DNA of 64,000 bases from Sinosporangium siamense. GTDB taxonomy: Bacteria; Actinomycetota; Actinomycetes; Streptosporangiales; Streptosporangiaceae. The stretch is taken from positions 1-64,000 of the forward strand of contig NZ_BOOW01000022.1 of assembly GCF_016863435.1 (NCBI RefSeq), given 5' to 3'. Under the pieces are notes generated by a model, which worked only from the letters and a program-made list of their open reading frames with translations, was not told the DNA's origin and ran no database searches. The position numbers were made by a program, and so were the translations under genes. Positions 14,801 to 24,545 of the stretch are shown one piece after another (within the stretch, counting starts at the first letter, position 1; each line of letters opens with the position of its first letter).

Positions 14801-17062
14801 CTAGCGGCTCTTGGTGGGGATCTCGAACCAGACGGCTTTGCCTTCCTTGGTGGGGCGGGAGCCCCAGCGGCGGGCGAGCTGATCCACCAGGTAGAGCCCC
14901 CGGCCACCCTCGTCGTTCTCACCGGCGCTGCGGATGCGGGGAAGGCGCAGGTCCTGGTCGAAGACCTCGACCCAGACGGCCTTGGCGCCCCGGCGCAGGC
15001 GGAGGGTGAACTCCTTGTCGCCGCTCACCTCGTCTTCGAAGCCCGGCACGTCCCAGGACTCGTCGAAGGGCAGCGGCGGGCCGTCCATGGCGAGCTCCCG
15101 GCGGGGCACACCCGCGCCCGCGGCGTGCAGCACGACGTTGGTGACGACCTCGGAGACGAGCAGGCAGGCGAGTTCGGCGCTCTCCTCGGGGACGTTCCAC
15201 CCCTCGAACGCCTCGGCCGCCATGCGCCGCGCCTCGCCGACCATGATCGGCTGTGCGGCGAACGCGCGTTCCTCGACGTCGAGGTCGACCGCGGCGGACC
15301 GGACCACCAGCAGGGCCATGTCGTCGTCGATGTCCCCAGGCACGGCCTGTGTGGCGCTGTCGGCGATGGCCTCGACCGTGGCGGAGGTGAACCGCGCGAG
15401 CTTCTCGCACAGGGTCTCCAGGGAGCGGTCGTCGACCTTCGCCCGGCTTCCGCCTTCTATGCCGGGGTGTCTCTCCGCGCCGGCCGGATCCTTGGCGGGG
15501 CGCCTGTCGACCAGGCCGTCGGTGTAGAGCAGCAGGGTGGCGCCGGGAGGAAGCGTGATGCTCTCCTCCTTGTACACGAGGTCGACGGGCATGCCCTTAG
15601 CCCGCACGCCGAGCGGCTGGCCCACCTCGGTGATCTCCAGTTCACCGCAGGTGCCGTCGACCAGCAGCAGCGGCGGGGCGTGGCCGGCGTTGGCGAGCGA
15701 CAACTGGCGGGACCACGCGTCGTAGACCATGTATTGGCAGGTGACGATCGGGGGGACGGCGATGTCGTTGCCGTTCTCGTCGCGCTCGGGGGCGGCGAGG
15801 ATGCGTGTCCACTCGTCCAGGCGGGCGAGGATCTCGGCGGGCGGCTTGTCGTCCTGGGCGAAGGCCCGCAGCGCGGCGCGCAGCTGGCCCATCACGGCGG
15901 CGGCTTTGGCCCCGCGGCCCTCCACGTCGCCGATGACGATGCCGACCCGCCCGGCCGACAGCGGGATCACGTCGTACCAGTCGCCGCCGACCTGGGTCTG
16001 GATGCCCTGGCCGTGGCTCGCGAGCGGCGCGGCGGGCTCGTAGCGCACCGCGATCTCCAGCCCGTCGAGCTGGGGAAGCGCCCGGGGCAGCAGGTGCTTC
16101 TGAAACGACTCCGCGGTGTGGCGCTCCTCTTCGAAGAGCAGGGCGTTGTCGACGGCGAGGGCGACGCGGGTGGCGATGGCCCCGACGAAGTCGCGGTCGA
16201 AGGCGTCGTAGTGGGGGCTGCGCCGGTCGGTGAGGTTGGACAACCCGAGGTACATGAGCCCGAGCGTCTGGCCCCGCACGCACAGGGGGGCGACGATGGC
16301 CGAGGTCAGGCCGATCTCGCCGGCCAGCCGGGCGCTGCCGGGACTCGGCGCGGGATAGCTGACCTGGGAGAAGTCCTCCACGAGAACGGTCTCCTGGCGG
16401 CGGACCGCGATGTCGGCGTAGTGCCCGGTGGGATAGCGGATGTCGCCGCCGATGGGCGCCCAGGTGCCGGGCGGCGGGGTCCATCCCTGCACGTGCTGGG
16501 AGACCCGGCGGATCATCCGGTCGCCCTCCACCAGCTCGATGAAGCAGTGGTCGGCGAACTGCGGGACAAGCATCTCGGCGACGCGCTTCAGCGTCTCCTC
16601 GACGTAGAGGGAGCCCGCCAAACGCTCCCCGATGCGCTCAAGCAACCCGAAGCGGTCTTTTTCCCGCTCGTTGCTGCGCATGGCCTCACGGGCCGTGATG
16701 ACGATGCCGGTCACCGATCCGGACGGGTGACGCAGCGGCACGGCCTGAGCGCGGACGTAGATCATCGTCCCGTCGCCGCGCTTGATGTCGAAGGTGCCCT
16801 CCCAGACCCCGCCTTTGAGCACGTTTTTGGCGAGCTCGACCGCGAGCGGGTGATCCTTTTCCATGATGCCCACGCCCAGCAGCGACTGCTCCCCCGAGCC
16901 GGGCTTGCCCGGCCGCCCGAAAAGCTCCTCGGCGTAGGGGTTCCAGTAGAGGAGATTGCTGAAGCGATCCGTGACGACCACCGCCATCTCCGCCTGATCG
17001 AGCACGGCGTCCGCGGCGAGCTGGTCGGTCACGTCCTTCGACAGGTCCCCCCATCTCTTCAT
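14801..17062 (-). CDS. PAS-GAF-PP2C (SpoIIE/RsbU) phosphatase with HATPase anti-sigma domain
   Basis: A 753-residue multidomain signalling protein: PAS (about 20-125, VVVTDRFSNLLYWNPYAEELF), GAF (about 150-320), PP2C-type phosphatase (about 330-560, with GGDWYDVIPL and VGIVIGDVEGRG metal-binding motifs), and a C-terminal RsbW-like HATPase (about 610-750, LACLLVSEVVTNVVLHA and GRGLYLVDQLA). Such proteins dephosphorylate STAS anti-anti-sigma factors and may also bind sigma factors, controlling stress or developmental programmes. The ATG at 17062 is chosen because GAGGAG lies 11 bases upstream; the frame extends further but without support. A STAS protein is encoded at 24110-24448. Confidence 0.92.
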   Translation of the reverse strand: MKRWGDLSKDVTDQLAADAVLDQAEMAVVVTDRFSNLLYWNPYAEELFGRPGKPGSGEQSLLGVGIMEKDHPLAVELAKNVLKGGVWEGTFDIKRGDGTMIYVRAQAVPLRHPSGSVTGIVITAREAMRSNEREKDRFGLLERIGERLAGSLYVEETLKRVAEMLVPQFADHCFIELVEGDRMIRRVSQHVQGWTPPPGTWAPIGGDIRYPTGHYADIAVRRQETVLVEDFSQVSYPAPSPGSARLAGEIGLTSAIVAPLCVRGQTLGLMYLGLSNLTDRRSPHYDAFDRDFVGAIATRVALAVDNALLFEEERHTAESFQKHLLPRALPQLDGLEIAVRYEPAAPLASHGQGIQTQVGGDWYDVIPLSAGRVGIVIGDVEGRGAKAAAVMGQLRAALRAFAQDDKPPAEILARLDEWTRILAAPERDENGNDIAVPPIVTCQYMVYDAWSRQLSLANAGHAPPLLLVDGTCGELEITEVGQPLGVRAKGMPVDLVYKEESITLPPGATLLLYTDGLVDRRPAKDPAGAERHPGIEGGSRAKVDDRSLETLCEKLARFTSATVEAIADSATQAVPGDIDDDMALLVVRSAAVDLDVEERAFAAQPIMVGEARRMAAEAFEGWNVPEESAELACLLVSEVVTNVVLHAAGAGVPRRELAMDGPPLPFDESWDVPGFEDEVSGDKEFTLRLRRGAKAVWVEVFDQDLRLPRIRSAGENDEGGRGLYLVDQLARRWGSRPTKEGKAVWFEIPTKSR

Positions 17063-17179
17063 TGGGGGACCACTCCTCGGGGAGGCATATGTGCAAAGCG
17101 AACCACGGGCGCTCCTGCAGTCTTGGCCTGAGGGGAGAGGAGGATCTCCCGATGGGGATTCAACCAAGCAGGAACTCGC

Positions 17180-17884
17180 TCAGCGCTTGGAGACGAAGAC
17201 ATGCGTGGCGACATCGCGCGGGAGATCCGCAGAACCGCCATCCGCCTTCTCGTCACCTGTCACCCGCACACCGTCGTCGCTCGTCGCGAGCGTCACCTCG
17301 CGTCCGGGTTGTATCCCAACTTGCTTGAGTTTAAGCATCACAGCGGGATCGCTTTGCACTTGTTCGCTAATTCGACGCACGATCACCGCCGTGTCCTTTG
17401 GTCCTGCGACGTCGAACATCGTGACGATCGGAGCGCTCTCGGCCTCGCTCGCCCCCTTGACCCCGAGTTCTTCCAGGCCGGGGATCGGGTTGCCGTGGGG
17501 ACAGGTGACCGGGTTGTCGAGGAGGACGACCAGCCGCGCCTCCACCGATTCGGACATCACGTGCTCCCAGCGGCACGCCTCCACGTGGACCTCTTCCCAC
17601 GGAAGGCCGATGACCTGGGTCAGCAGGAGCTCCGCGAGGCGGTGCTTGCGCATCACGCGCGTGGCGAGCGTGCGCCCGAGCTCGGTCATGGAGAGGTGGC
17701 GATCCCCTTCGACCCTGACCAAACCGTCCCGCTCCATGCGGGCGACGGTCTGGCTGACGGTGGGGCCGCTCTGCTGCAGGCGCTCCGCGATGCGGGCGCG
17801 CAGGGGGACTATGCCCTCTTCCTCCAACTCGTAGATCGTCCGGAGGTACATCTCCGTGGTGTCGATCAGGCCGTGTGCGGTCAA
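17180..17884 (-). CDS. ideR: DtxR/IdeR-family metal-dependent transcriptional regulator
   Basis: A 234-residue iron/manganese-responsive repressor: N-terminal winged helix (1-65), dimerisation helices, and an SH3/FeoA-like C-terminal domain (about 150-228). All metal ligands known from DtxR appear with an offset of two: Met12, His81, Glu85, His100, Cys104, Glu107 and His108. That argues for an active metal sensor. It should repress siderophore and iron-uptake genes when loaded with Fe2+. No obvious iron box was found in its own short upstream region. Orthology to IdeR rather than to a manganese-type paralogue is likely but not certain. Confidence 0.88.
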   Translation of the reverse strand: MTAHGLIDTTEMYLRTIYELEEEGIVPLRARIAERLQQSGPTVSQTVARMERDGLVRVEGDRHLSMTELGRTLATRVMRKHRLAELLLTQVIGLPWEEVHVEACRWEHVMSESVEARLVVLLDNPVTCPHGNPIPGLEELGVKGASEAESAPIVTMFDVAGPKDTAVIVRRISEQVQSDPAVMLKLKQVGIQPGREVTLATSDDGVRVTGDEKADGGSADLPRDVATHVFVSKR

Positions 17885-18122
17885 GGTTCCTCCCGTCCTA
17901 CCTCGATGCTACGTCCGTCGCACCGTCTGGAATACCGTGTGCCCATGGCCGCGTTCCAAGGTCGTTTGCACCGCCGTTGGTGCCGACCCTATTGCGAGAA
18001 CGACGCACCGTGGCAATGGACAGCAACACCGGGTGCGCTATCTTGCTTCCCCAATCACCCAGTGCACACATTTGGGACAGCACATCACCCTGGGTAACCG
18101 TACCCCGGTGACTGTGAGCGGG

Positions 18123-18776
18123 CTAGGGAGCCAGCCGCTCCAGAGTCCAGCCGTCGGGAACCCGGCGATAGCGCAGCCTGTCGTGCATGCGGTCGGTCTG
18201 GCCCTGCCAGAACTCCACCTCGACCGGCACCACGCGGAATCCGCCCCAGAAGTCCGGCATAGGCGGCTCCTCGGGCCACCGTCCGGCGAGTTCGGCGTAG
18301 CGCTCGTCCAGCGCCTCCCGCGAGCCGACCACGGCCGACTGGCGCGAGGCCCACGCGCCGACGCGTGAGCCGTAGGGGCGCGAGTGGAAGTAGGCGGCCG
18401 ACTCGTCACGCGGCAGCCGTACGGCATGGCCCTCGACGCGGACCTGGCGCCGGATCTGGTGCCACGGGAACATCAGGCAGGCCCGCGGATTCTCGGCGAG
18501 ATCGCGGCCTTTGCGTGACTCGTAGTTGGTGTAGAAGACGAACCCGCGCTGGTCGAAACCCTTGAGGAGCACGGTCCTGGCCGAGGGGCGCCCCCCGGCC
18601 GAGCTGGTGGCCAGCACGACGGCGTTGGGTTCGGGCAACCCCGCGTCGACCGCGTCGGCGAACCACGCGGTGAACTGCGTCACAGGGTCGGTGGCGAGGT
18701 CCGCCTCAAGGAGCGGCTCACCCTCATAAGTACGGCGAAGCCCCGCCAAGGACGGCGGACGGGAAGTGGCGTTCAC
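18123..18776 (-). CDS. pdxH: Pyridoxine/pyridoxamine 5'-phosphate oxidase
   Basis: A 217-residue FMN-dependent oxidase that makes pyridoxal 5'-phosphate. Recognisable blocks: LRRTYEGEPL at the N-terminus, the FMN-binding RTVLLKGFDQRGFVFYTNYE, SRKGRDLAENP, FHSRPYGSRVGAWASRQS, and the C-terminal FWQGQTDRMHDR...W motif. I chose the GTG start at 18776, with a purine-rich GAGGAAGAA upstream; the frame runs on to 18947 without support. Divergent from citrate synthase, with about 200 bp between starts. Together with serC nearby it forms a loose PLP-related neighbourhood. Confidence 0.93.
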   Translation of the reverse strand: MNATSRPPSLAGLRRTYEGEPLLEADLATDPVTQFTAWFADAVDAGLPEPNAVVLATSSAGGRPSARTVLLKGFDQRGFVFYTNYESRKGRDLAENPRACLMFPWHQIRRQVRVEGHAVRLPRDESAAYFHSRPYGSRVGAWASRQSAVVGSREALDERYAELAGRWPEEPPMPDFWGGFRVVPVEVEFWQGQTDRMHDRLRYRRVPDGWTLERLAP

Positions 18777-18976
18777 AGCTAGGCATTCTTCCTCGCCTGA
18801 CCGGGCGGGTGGCACCCGGCCGCCAAAAACATGCCGTCTACCAGCAACGATGGCCTTTTGGCGGGTCCGGGGGCGGAGCAGAAGCAGGTAGGGGGTTGAA
18901 TATGAGCGCCGGTATCTCGACATCAAGGCTTTGCCCAGTTGGATCAAGAACCGCTATGAAAGGGAGGCAGCCGAGT

Positions 18977-20083
18977 ATGTCCGACTTCAAACCCGGGCTC
19001 GAAGGCGTCGTAGCTTTCGAGACCGAGATCGCGGAACCGGACAAGGAAGGGGGCGCTCTCCGTTACAGGGGCGTCGACATCGAAGAGCTGGTCGGTCATG
19101 TCTCTTATGGACATGTATGGGGCCTCCTCGTCGACAACGAGTTCCAGCCGGGCCTTCCCCCCGCGGAGCAGTACCCAGTTCCTGTCCGCTCAGGTGACAT
19201 CCGGGTCGACGTGCAGAGCGCGCTCGCCATGCTCGCCCCGGCCTACGGCTTCAAGCCGCTGCTCGACATCTCCGACGACCGGGCGAGGGCCGACCTGGCA
19301 CGCGCCTCGGTGATGGCCCTGTCGTTCGTCGCGCAGTCCGCGCGCGGTGCGTCCCTTCCCATGGTCCCCCAGAGCCGTGTGGACGAGGCCGACAACATCG
19401 TCGAACGTTTCATGGTCCGCTGGCGGGGGGAGCCCGACCCCGCTCACGTCAAGGCCATCGACGCCTACTGGACGTCCGCCGCCGAGCACGGCATGAACGC
19501 CTCGACCTTCACCGCACGCGTCATCGCCTCCACCGGCGCCGACGTCGCCGCCGCCCTGTCGGGCGCGGTCGGCGCGATGTCCGGTCCGCTGCACGGCGGC
19601 GCCCCCGCCCGCGTGCTCCACATGATCGAAGAAGTGGAGCGCATCGGCAGCGCCGAGGCTTATGTCAAGCAGGCGCTCGACCAGGGCGAGCGGCTCATGG
19701 GCTTCGGTCACCGCGTCTACCGCGCCGAGGACCCCCGGGCCCGCGTGCTCCGCCGTACCGCCAGGGAACTCTCCGCTCCGCGCTACGAGGTCGCGGTCGC
19801 GCTGGAGAACGCCGCTCTCGCCGAACTCCACTCCAGGAAGCCCGACCGGGTACTTGCGACGAACGTGGAATTCTGGGCGGCGATCGTGCTGGACTTCGCC
19901 GAGGTCCCCGCACAAATGTTCACCTCGATGTTCACTTGCGCCAGAACGGCCGGATGGGCCGCGCACATCCTGGAGCAGAAGCGCACGGGCAGGTTGGTCC
20001 GCCCCAGCGCCAACTATGTCGGCCCGCCGCACCGCTCGATCGACGAGGTGCCCGGAGCCGCCGAGGTCGTCGGGAAGCTCTGA
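18977..20083 (+). CDS. Citrate synthase (type II, CitA/PrpC-like)
   Basis: A 368-residue citrate synthase condensing acetyl-CoA with oxaloacetate (or propionyl-CoA in 2-methylcitrate synthases). Active-site histidines stand at 206 (GPLHGGAP) and 245 (GFGHRVYR), with His171 in EHGMNAS; the region of the catalytic Asp reads VLATNVEFWAAIVLDF. Length is that of the short dimeric actinobacterial form ('citrate synthase 2'). The start ATG at 18977 has AGGGAGG nine bases upstream; the N-terminal extension of the frame is ignored. A hairpin terminator follows 23 bp after the stop. Confidence 0.92.
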   Translation: MSDFKPGLEGVVAFETEIAEPDKEGGALRYRGVDIEELVGHVSYGHVWGLLVDNEFQPGLPPAEQYPVPVRSGDIRVDVQSALAMLAPAYGFKPLLDISDDRARADLARASVMALSFVAQSARGASLPMVPQSRVDEADNIVERFMVRWRGEPDPAHVKAIDAYWTSAAEHGMNASTFTARVIASTGADVAAALSGAVGAMSGPLHGGAPARVLHMIEEVERIGSAEAYVKQALDQGERLMGFGHRVYRAEDPRARVLRRTARELSAPRYEVAVALENAALAELHSRKPDRVLATNVEFWAAIVLDFAEVPAQMFTSMFTCARTAGWAAHILEQKRTGRLVRPSANYVGPPHRSIDEVPGAAEVVGKL

Positions 20084-20105
20084 CCCCGGCTCGGCACCCC
20101 ACGTC

Positions 20106-20137
20106 AAGGCCCGCGATCGCGAGGGATCGTGGGCCTT
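20106..20137 (+). terminator. Terminator after citrate synthase
   Basis: Stem AAGGCCCGCGATC (20106-20118) with GATCGTGGGCCTT (20125-20137), 13 bp including one G-U pair, 6-nt loop, followed by TGTC. Confidence 0.75.
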
Positions 20138-20202
20138 TGTCGTGCCCGAGCGCCTGAAATGGGAGGAATGTCGCGCAGCACGCCCGCAAAAGGGGAGAGC
20201 CC

Positions 20203-20216
20203 ATGGTCTGGACCAT
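20203..20216 (+). promoter_or_regulatory. Palindromic operator-like site upstream of serC
   Basis: ATGGTCTGGACCAT is a perfect palindrome but for its central TG. The core TGGTCTGGACCA differs from the DasR core TGGTCTAGACCA at one position. It ends 24 bp before the GTG start of serC, close to a TAGGCT -10-like hexamer (20229-20234). Confidence 0.4.
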
Positions 20217-20231
20217 TGAGGCACTCAGTAG

Positions 20232-21353
<1,122 letters not shown>

Positions 21354-21500
21354 CCCCACCCCCGCGGGCACGGTTCTCAGGGGCACCGTGCTCAGGATCG
21401 GCCGAGGCCTGGGCAGGGCCGCCCGGACCCGCGATCGGGTCCGGCGGCCACCGCCACGCCAAGGCCCAGCAAGGCACGACAAAGCACGGCAGGACCCGAA

Positions 21501-21521
21501 GGGCCGCCCTGAGGGCGGCCC
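21501..21521 (-). terminator. Hairpin between convergent serC and rhomboid genes
   Basis: GGGCCGCCC / GGGCGGCCC (21501-21509, 21513-21521), perfect 9-bp stem, 3-nt loop, 8 bp beyond the rhomboid stop. A weaker 7-bp hairpin (GCACGGT/ACCGTGC, 21368-21391) follows serC. Confidence 0.65.
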
Positions 21522-21529
21522 CGGGACCC

Positions 21530-22162
21530 TCAGACCGTCAGCGAGCGCGGTGCCTTACGGCGCAGCAGCCAGGCGGCGACCACACCGCCGATGAGGCCGA
21601 AGAGGTGGCCCTGCCACGACACGCCCTGTTCGCCCGGCAGCACGCCCCACAGCAGCGAGTAGTAGACGGCCGCGACCACGACACCCACGACGATGTCGAA
21701 CGTCCGCCTGTCGAACAGACCGCGTGCCACGACATAGCCGAAGTATCCGAAGACGAGGCCACTAGCCCCGATCGTGATGTAGAGCGGCGACGTCGTCAGC
21801 CACACCCCGACGCCGCTCACCAGCACAATGATCGCGCTCGCGCCGAGGAACCTCCCGATCCCTCTGATGGCCGCCAGGAAACCCAGCACCAGCAGCGGCA
21901 ACGAATTGGCCATCAGATGGCCGAAGTCGGCGTGCAGGAACGGCGCGAGAAGGATGCCCGGCAAGCCGTTCACATCCCAGGCACGGATGCCATACACATC
22001 GAACTCACCAGGCAGCACATAATCGGCCACCTCGACGACCCACATGGCGCCGACGATCAGCACCATCAGGATCGCACTGCCCGCCGCCCCCGCCAGCAGG
22101 CTGACGGAACGGCGTCTCACATCGTCATAGGGGGACCGGCCGGCGGGGGGAAGTCCAGTCAT
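21530..22162 (-). CDS. Rhomboid-family intramembrane serine protease
   Basis: A 210-residue polytopic membrane protein. The catalytic Ser134 lies in ITIGASGLVFGYFGY, His186 in VSWQGHLFGLIGG, and the oxyanion-region His82/Asn86 in FGHLMANSLPLL. It should cut transmembrane segments of unknown partner proteins. I start it at the ATG at 22162, which has GGAGAG seven bases upstream and gives a standard N-terminus; the open frame upstream is made of 23-bp repeats and would encode a low-complexity Arg/Gly/Pro stretch. Confidence 0.9.
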   Translation of the reverse strand: MTGLPPAGRSPYDDVRRRSVSLLAGAAGSAILMVLIVGAMWVVEVADYVLPGEFDVYGIRAWDVNGLPGILLAPFLHADFGHLMANSLPLLVLGFLAAIRGIGRFLGASAIIVLVSGVGVWLTTSPLYITIGASGLVFGYFGYVVARGLFDRRTFDIVVGVVVAAVYYSLLWGVLPGEQGVSWQGHLFGLIGGVVAAWLLRRKAPRSLTV

Positions 22163-22355
22163 GCGCTCTCCTGGCCGTTGGTCTGACGCCATGCGGGGAG
22201 TGCCCGCAGGACGGGTTGCTCTAACGACCATTCTGCCTCCCATATCGGCCAGGCGAACCTTTGTTGGCTTCCGCCGTACAACGAGGAAGGTTTTCGCCTC
22301 ACCGCGCTCGGGAGGGCTGCCACCGGCCCACACAGGGTGAGCCCCTCGCCCGCCG

Positions 22356-22470
22356 GGCTTCCGCTGTACGGCCCGGGCGGCTTCCGCCGTACGGCACCGG
22401 CGGCTTCCGCCCAACGGTGCCGATGGCTTCCGCCCAACGGTGCCGATGGCTTCCGCCGTACGGCACAAGC
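22356..22470. repeat. Five 23-bp tandem repeats upstream of the rhomboid gene
   Basis: Five consecutive 23-bp units of the type GGCTTCCGCCGTACGGCACC followed by GGC, starting at 22356, 22379, 22402, 22425 and 22448; units 3 and 4 are identical. A further degenerate copy begins at 22266. The units contain the self-complementary GCCGTACGGC. The array lies between the end of the hydratase gene and the rhomboid start and is probably non-coding. Confidence 0.9.
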
Positions 22471-22498
22471 CTCCCCGGCCCGTCACGGGGCCGGGGAG
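22471..22498 (-). terminator. Terminator of the enoyl-CoA hydratase operon
   Basis: CTCCCCGGCCC / GGGCCGGGGAG, perfect 11-bp stem with a 6-nt loop, 4 bp beyond the hydratase stop on the minus strand. Confidence 0.75.
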
Positions 22499-22502
22499 GA
22501 CG

Positions 22503-23267
22503 TCACTCGCCCTTCCACCGGGGGGCGCGCTTCTCGGCGAAGGCCGCGGCTCCCTCCATGGCGTCCTTCGACGCGAAAACCGGGTCGATGACCTCCTTCT
22601 GGCGGACGAACATCTCGTCCCGCGACCAGTCGGCGGACTCGACGATCAGCTTCTTGGTGCCCGCGAGCGCCAGCGGCGCGTTGGCCGCGATGGCCGTGGC
22701 GAGCCGCCTGGCCTCAGCGAGCGCCTCGCCCGCCGGGGTGACCCGGTTGACCAGGCCGAGCTCGGCGAGCCTGGCCGCCGGGTAGTGATCGCCGGTCAGG
22801 GCGATCTCCATGGCGATGTGGTAGGGCACGCGCCTCGGCAGCCGCATGACCCCGCCGGCGGCCGCGATCAGGCCGCGTTTGGGCTCGGGCAGCCCGAAGA
22901 AAGCCCCCTCTGAGGCGACCACGAGGTCGCAGGAGAGGGCCAGCTCGAAGCCGCCCGCGAGCGCGTAGCCCTCGACCGCGGCGATGATCGGCTTGCGGGG
23001 AGGGTTCTCCACGATGCCGGCGAAACCGCGCCCGTCGACATAGGGGCGCTCTCCGGCGAGGAAGCCCTTGAGGTCCATGCCCGCGCAAAAGGTGCCTCCG
23101 GCGCCGGTCAGGATGTAGACCGCGACGTCCGCCCGCTCCTCGAGCTCGTCGAGCGCGGCGGCGATGCCTCGTGCGACCGCCTCGTTGACGGCGTTCTTAA
23201 CCCGGGGGCGGTTGATCGTGATGACGGCGATGCCGTCGCCGGACTCTACGAGTATCTCGTCAGACAC
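22503..23267 (-). CDS. Enoyl-CoA hydratase/isomerase (crotonase) family protein
   Basis: A 254-residue crotonase-fold enzyme. Oxyanion-hole segments are CAGMDLKGF and GYALAGGFELALSCD; the candidate catalytic Glu is in FGLPEPKRGL. The second Glu of classical hydratases is not clearly present, so isomerase, hydrolase or decarboxylase activity remains possible. It follows an SDR gene by 6 bp and is surely cotranscribed with it; together they look like consecutive steps (hydration and 3-hydroxyacyl oxidation) of acyl-CoA beta-oxidation, with the thiolase at 9096-10241 elsewhere in the window. Confidence 0.88.
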   Translation of the reverse strand: MSDEILVESGDGIAVITINRPRVKNAVNEAVARGIAAALDELEERADVAVYILTGAGGTFCAGMDLKGFLAGERPYVDGRGFAGIVENPPRKPIIAAVEGYALAGGFELALSCDLVVASEGAFFGLPEPKRGLIAAAGGVMRLPRRVPYHIAMEIALTGDHYPAARLAELGLVNRVTPAGEALAEARRLATAIAANAPLALAGTKKLIVESADWSRDEMFVRQKEVIDPVFASKDAMEGAAAFAEKRAPRWKGE

Positions 23268-23273
23268 CGGACC

Positions 23274-24047
23274 TCACTTGGGCTGGAAGCGGATGCCGCC
23301 GTCGAAGCGGATGACCTCACCGTTCATATAGTCGTTCTCCACCAGCGCCCGTGCCAGGTGCGCGAACTCCGAGGGCCGCCCCATGCGCTTGGGGAACACC
23401 ACGGGAGCGACCAGTTTGGCCTTGAACTCGTCGGCGTCGGCCTTGAAGGCGTAGATGGGCGTGTCGATGATGCCGGGGCAGATCGTGTTGACCCGGACCC
23501 CGATAGCCGCGAGGTCGCGGGCGGCCGGCAGGGTCATGCCGACGATGCCGCCCTTGGACGACGAATATGCGACCTGTCCGGTCTGCCCTTCGAGGGCGGC
23601 GACGGACGCGGTGTTGACGACCACGCCGCGCTGACCGTCCTCGTCCACCGGCTCGGTCTTGGCGATGGCCGCCGCGCCGATGCGCATCACGTTGAACGTG
23701 CCGATCAGGTTGACCTCGATCACCTTGCGGTAGGACGCGAGGTCGTGCGGTGAACCGTCCCGGTTCACCGTGCGGTTGGCCCAGCCGATGCCGGCGCTGT
23801 TGACGATGACCCGCAAGGGTTTGCCCGTGGCGACAGCCGCGTCCACCAGGGCCTGCACCTGCTCCTCGTCGGACACGTCACACTTGACGAAGACGCCGCC
23901 GAGCTCGTCGGCGACGGTCTTGCCCCGCTCCTCGTTGAGGTCGGCGATCACGACCGTGGCGCCCTTGGCCGCGAGTTCGCGGGCCGTGGCCTCACCGAGG
24001 CCGCTCGCGCCACCGGTGACGATTGCTCCTGCTCCATTCAGGTCCAT
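23274..24047 (-). CDS. SDR-family 3-hydroxyacyl-CoA dehydrogenase
   Basis: A 257-residue NAD-dependent short-chain dehydrogenase. The nucleotide motif is TGGASGLG (near residue 11), the structural motif NSAGIG, and the catalytic pair YSSSK. Sequence features such as VVNTASVAALEGQTGQVAYSSSKGGIVGMTLPAARDLA and TPIYAFKADADEFKAKL resemble the HSD17B10/type II 3-hydroxyacyl-CoA dehydrogenase group. First gene of a two-gene operon with the downstream hydratase. Substrate chain length cannot be told. Confidence 0.88.
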   Translation of the reverse strand: MDLNGAGAIVTGGASGLGEATARELAAKGATVVIADLNEERGKTVADELGGVFVKCDVSDEEQVQALVDAAVATGKPLRVIVNSAGIGWANRTVNRDGSPHDLASYRKVIEVNLIGTFNVMRIGAAAIAKTEPVDEDGQRGVVVNTASVAALEGQTGQVAYSSSKGGIVGMTLPAARDLAAIGVRVNTICPGIIDTPIYAFKADADEFKAKLVAPVVFPKRMGRPSEFAHLARALVENDYMNGEVIRFDGGIRFQPK

Positions 24048-24109
24048 GACCGGACCATAACGTGGGCACCGAAGAAAGTTCTATACGGGGGTGCGGATTC
24101 GGCACACTC

Positions 24110-24448
24110 TCAAACGCTGCCTACGGCCGCCTCCACATCGGGATAGACCTTGATGCGACGGTCGAGCCCCGTCGTGTGCAGGATGCGCGCCACGGGCGAC
24201 TGAGGCGCCGCCAGGCACACTCCTCCGCCGTCGCCGGTGGCGAGGCGCCACGCCTCGATGAGAACGGAGAGGCCACTCGAGTCCATGAACGACAGGGAGG
24301 CAAGATCGAAAACAAGCCTCGGGCCGTCCTGGCTGATCGCGTCGCGCACCTCATCTCTGAGCACCGGGGCCGTGTAGAGATCGAGCTCGCCCTCGACAGC
24401 CACCACCACGGCACCGTCGATGACGCGCCGCGCCAGCCGAAGCTTCAT
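24110..24448 (-). CDS. STAS-domain anti-sigma factor antagonist
   Basis: A 112-residue single-domain SpoIIAA/RsbV-type protein. The phosphorylation site lies in FMDSSGLSVL (Ser57 or Ser58), after the ELDLYTAP strand-helix block typical of the family. Unphosphorylated it would bind an RsbW-type kinase and free a sigma factor; PP2C proteins such as the one at 14801-17062 dephosphorylate this class. No kinase partner is adjacent. Single gene, divergent from the potassium channel. Confidence 0.9.
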   Translation of the reverse strand: MKLRLARRVIDGAVVVAVEGELDLYTAPVLRDEVRDAISQDGPRLVFDLASLSFMDSSGLSVLIEAWRLATGDGGGVCLAAPQSPVARILHTTGLDRRIKVYPDVEAAVGSV

Positions 24449-24545
24449 TCCTAGTCCTCCTCAAGGCGTTTTCGCGGCGATGAGGCAGCCCCACTTTACT
24501 TTGCCATCGCCATGGGCGACCGGACACAACTCTAGGATCACCTTC

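Noticed and set aside
22356-22470. Considered as a CRISPR array
   Set aside because: Units are directly adjacent with no unique spacers and no cas genes are near. The same holds for 38851-38967 and 3915-4004.
22163-22486. N-terminal extension of the rhomboid frame
   Set aside because: It is built of the 23-bp repeats, lacks a ribosome-binding site, and the ATG at 22162 has one.
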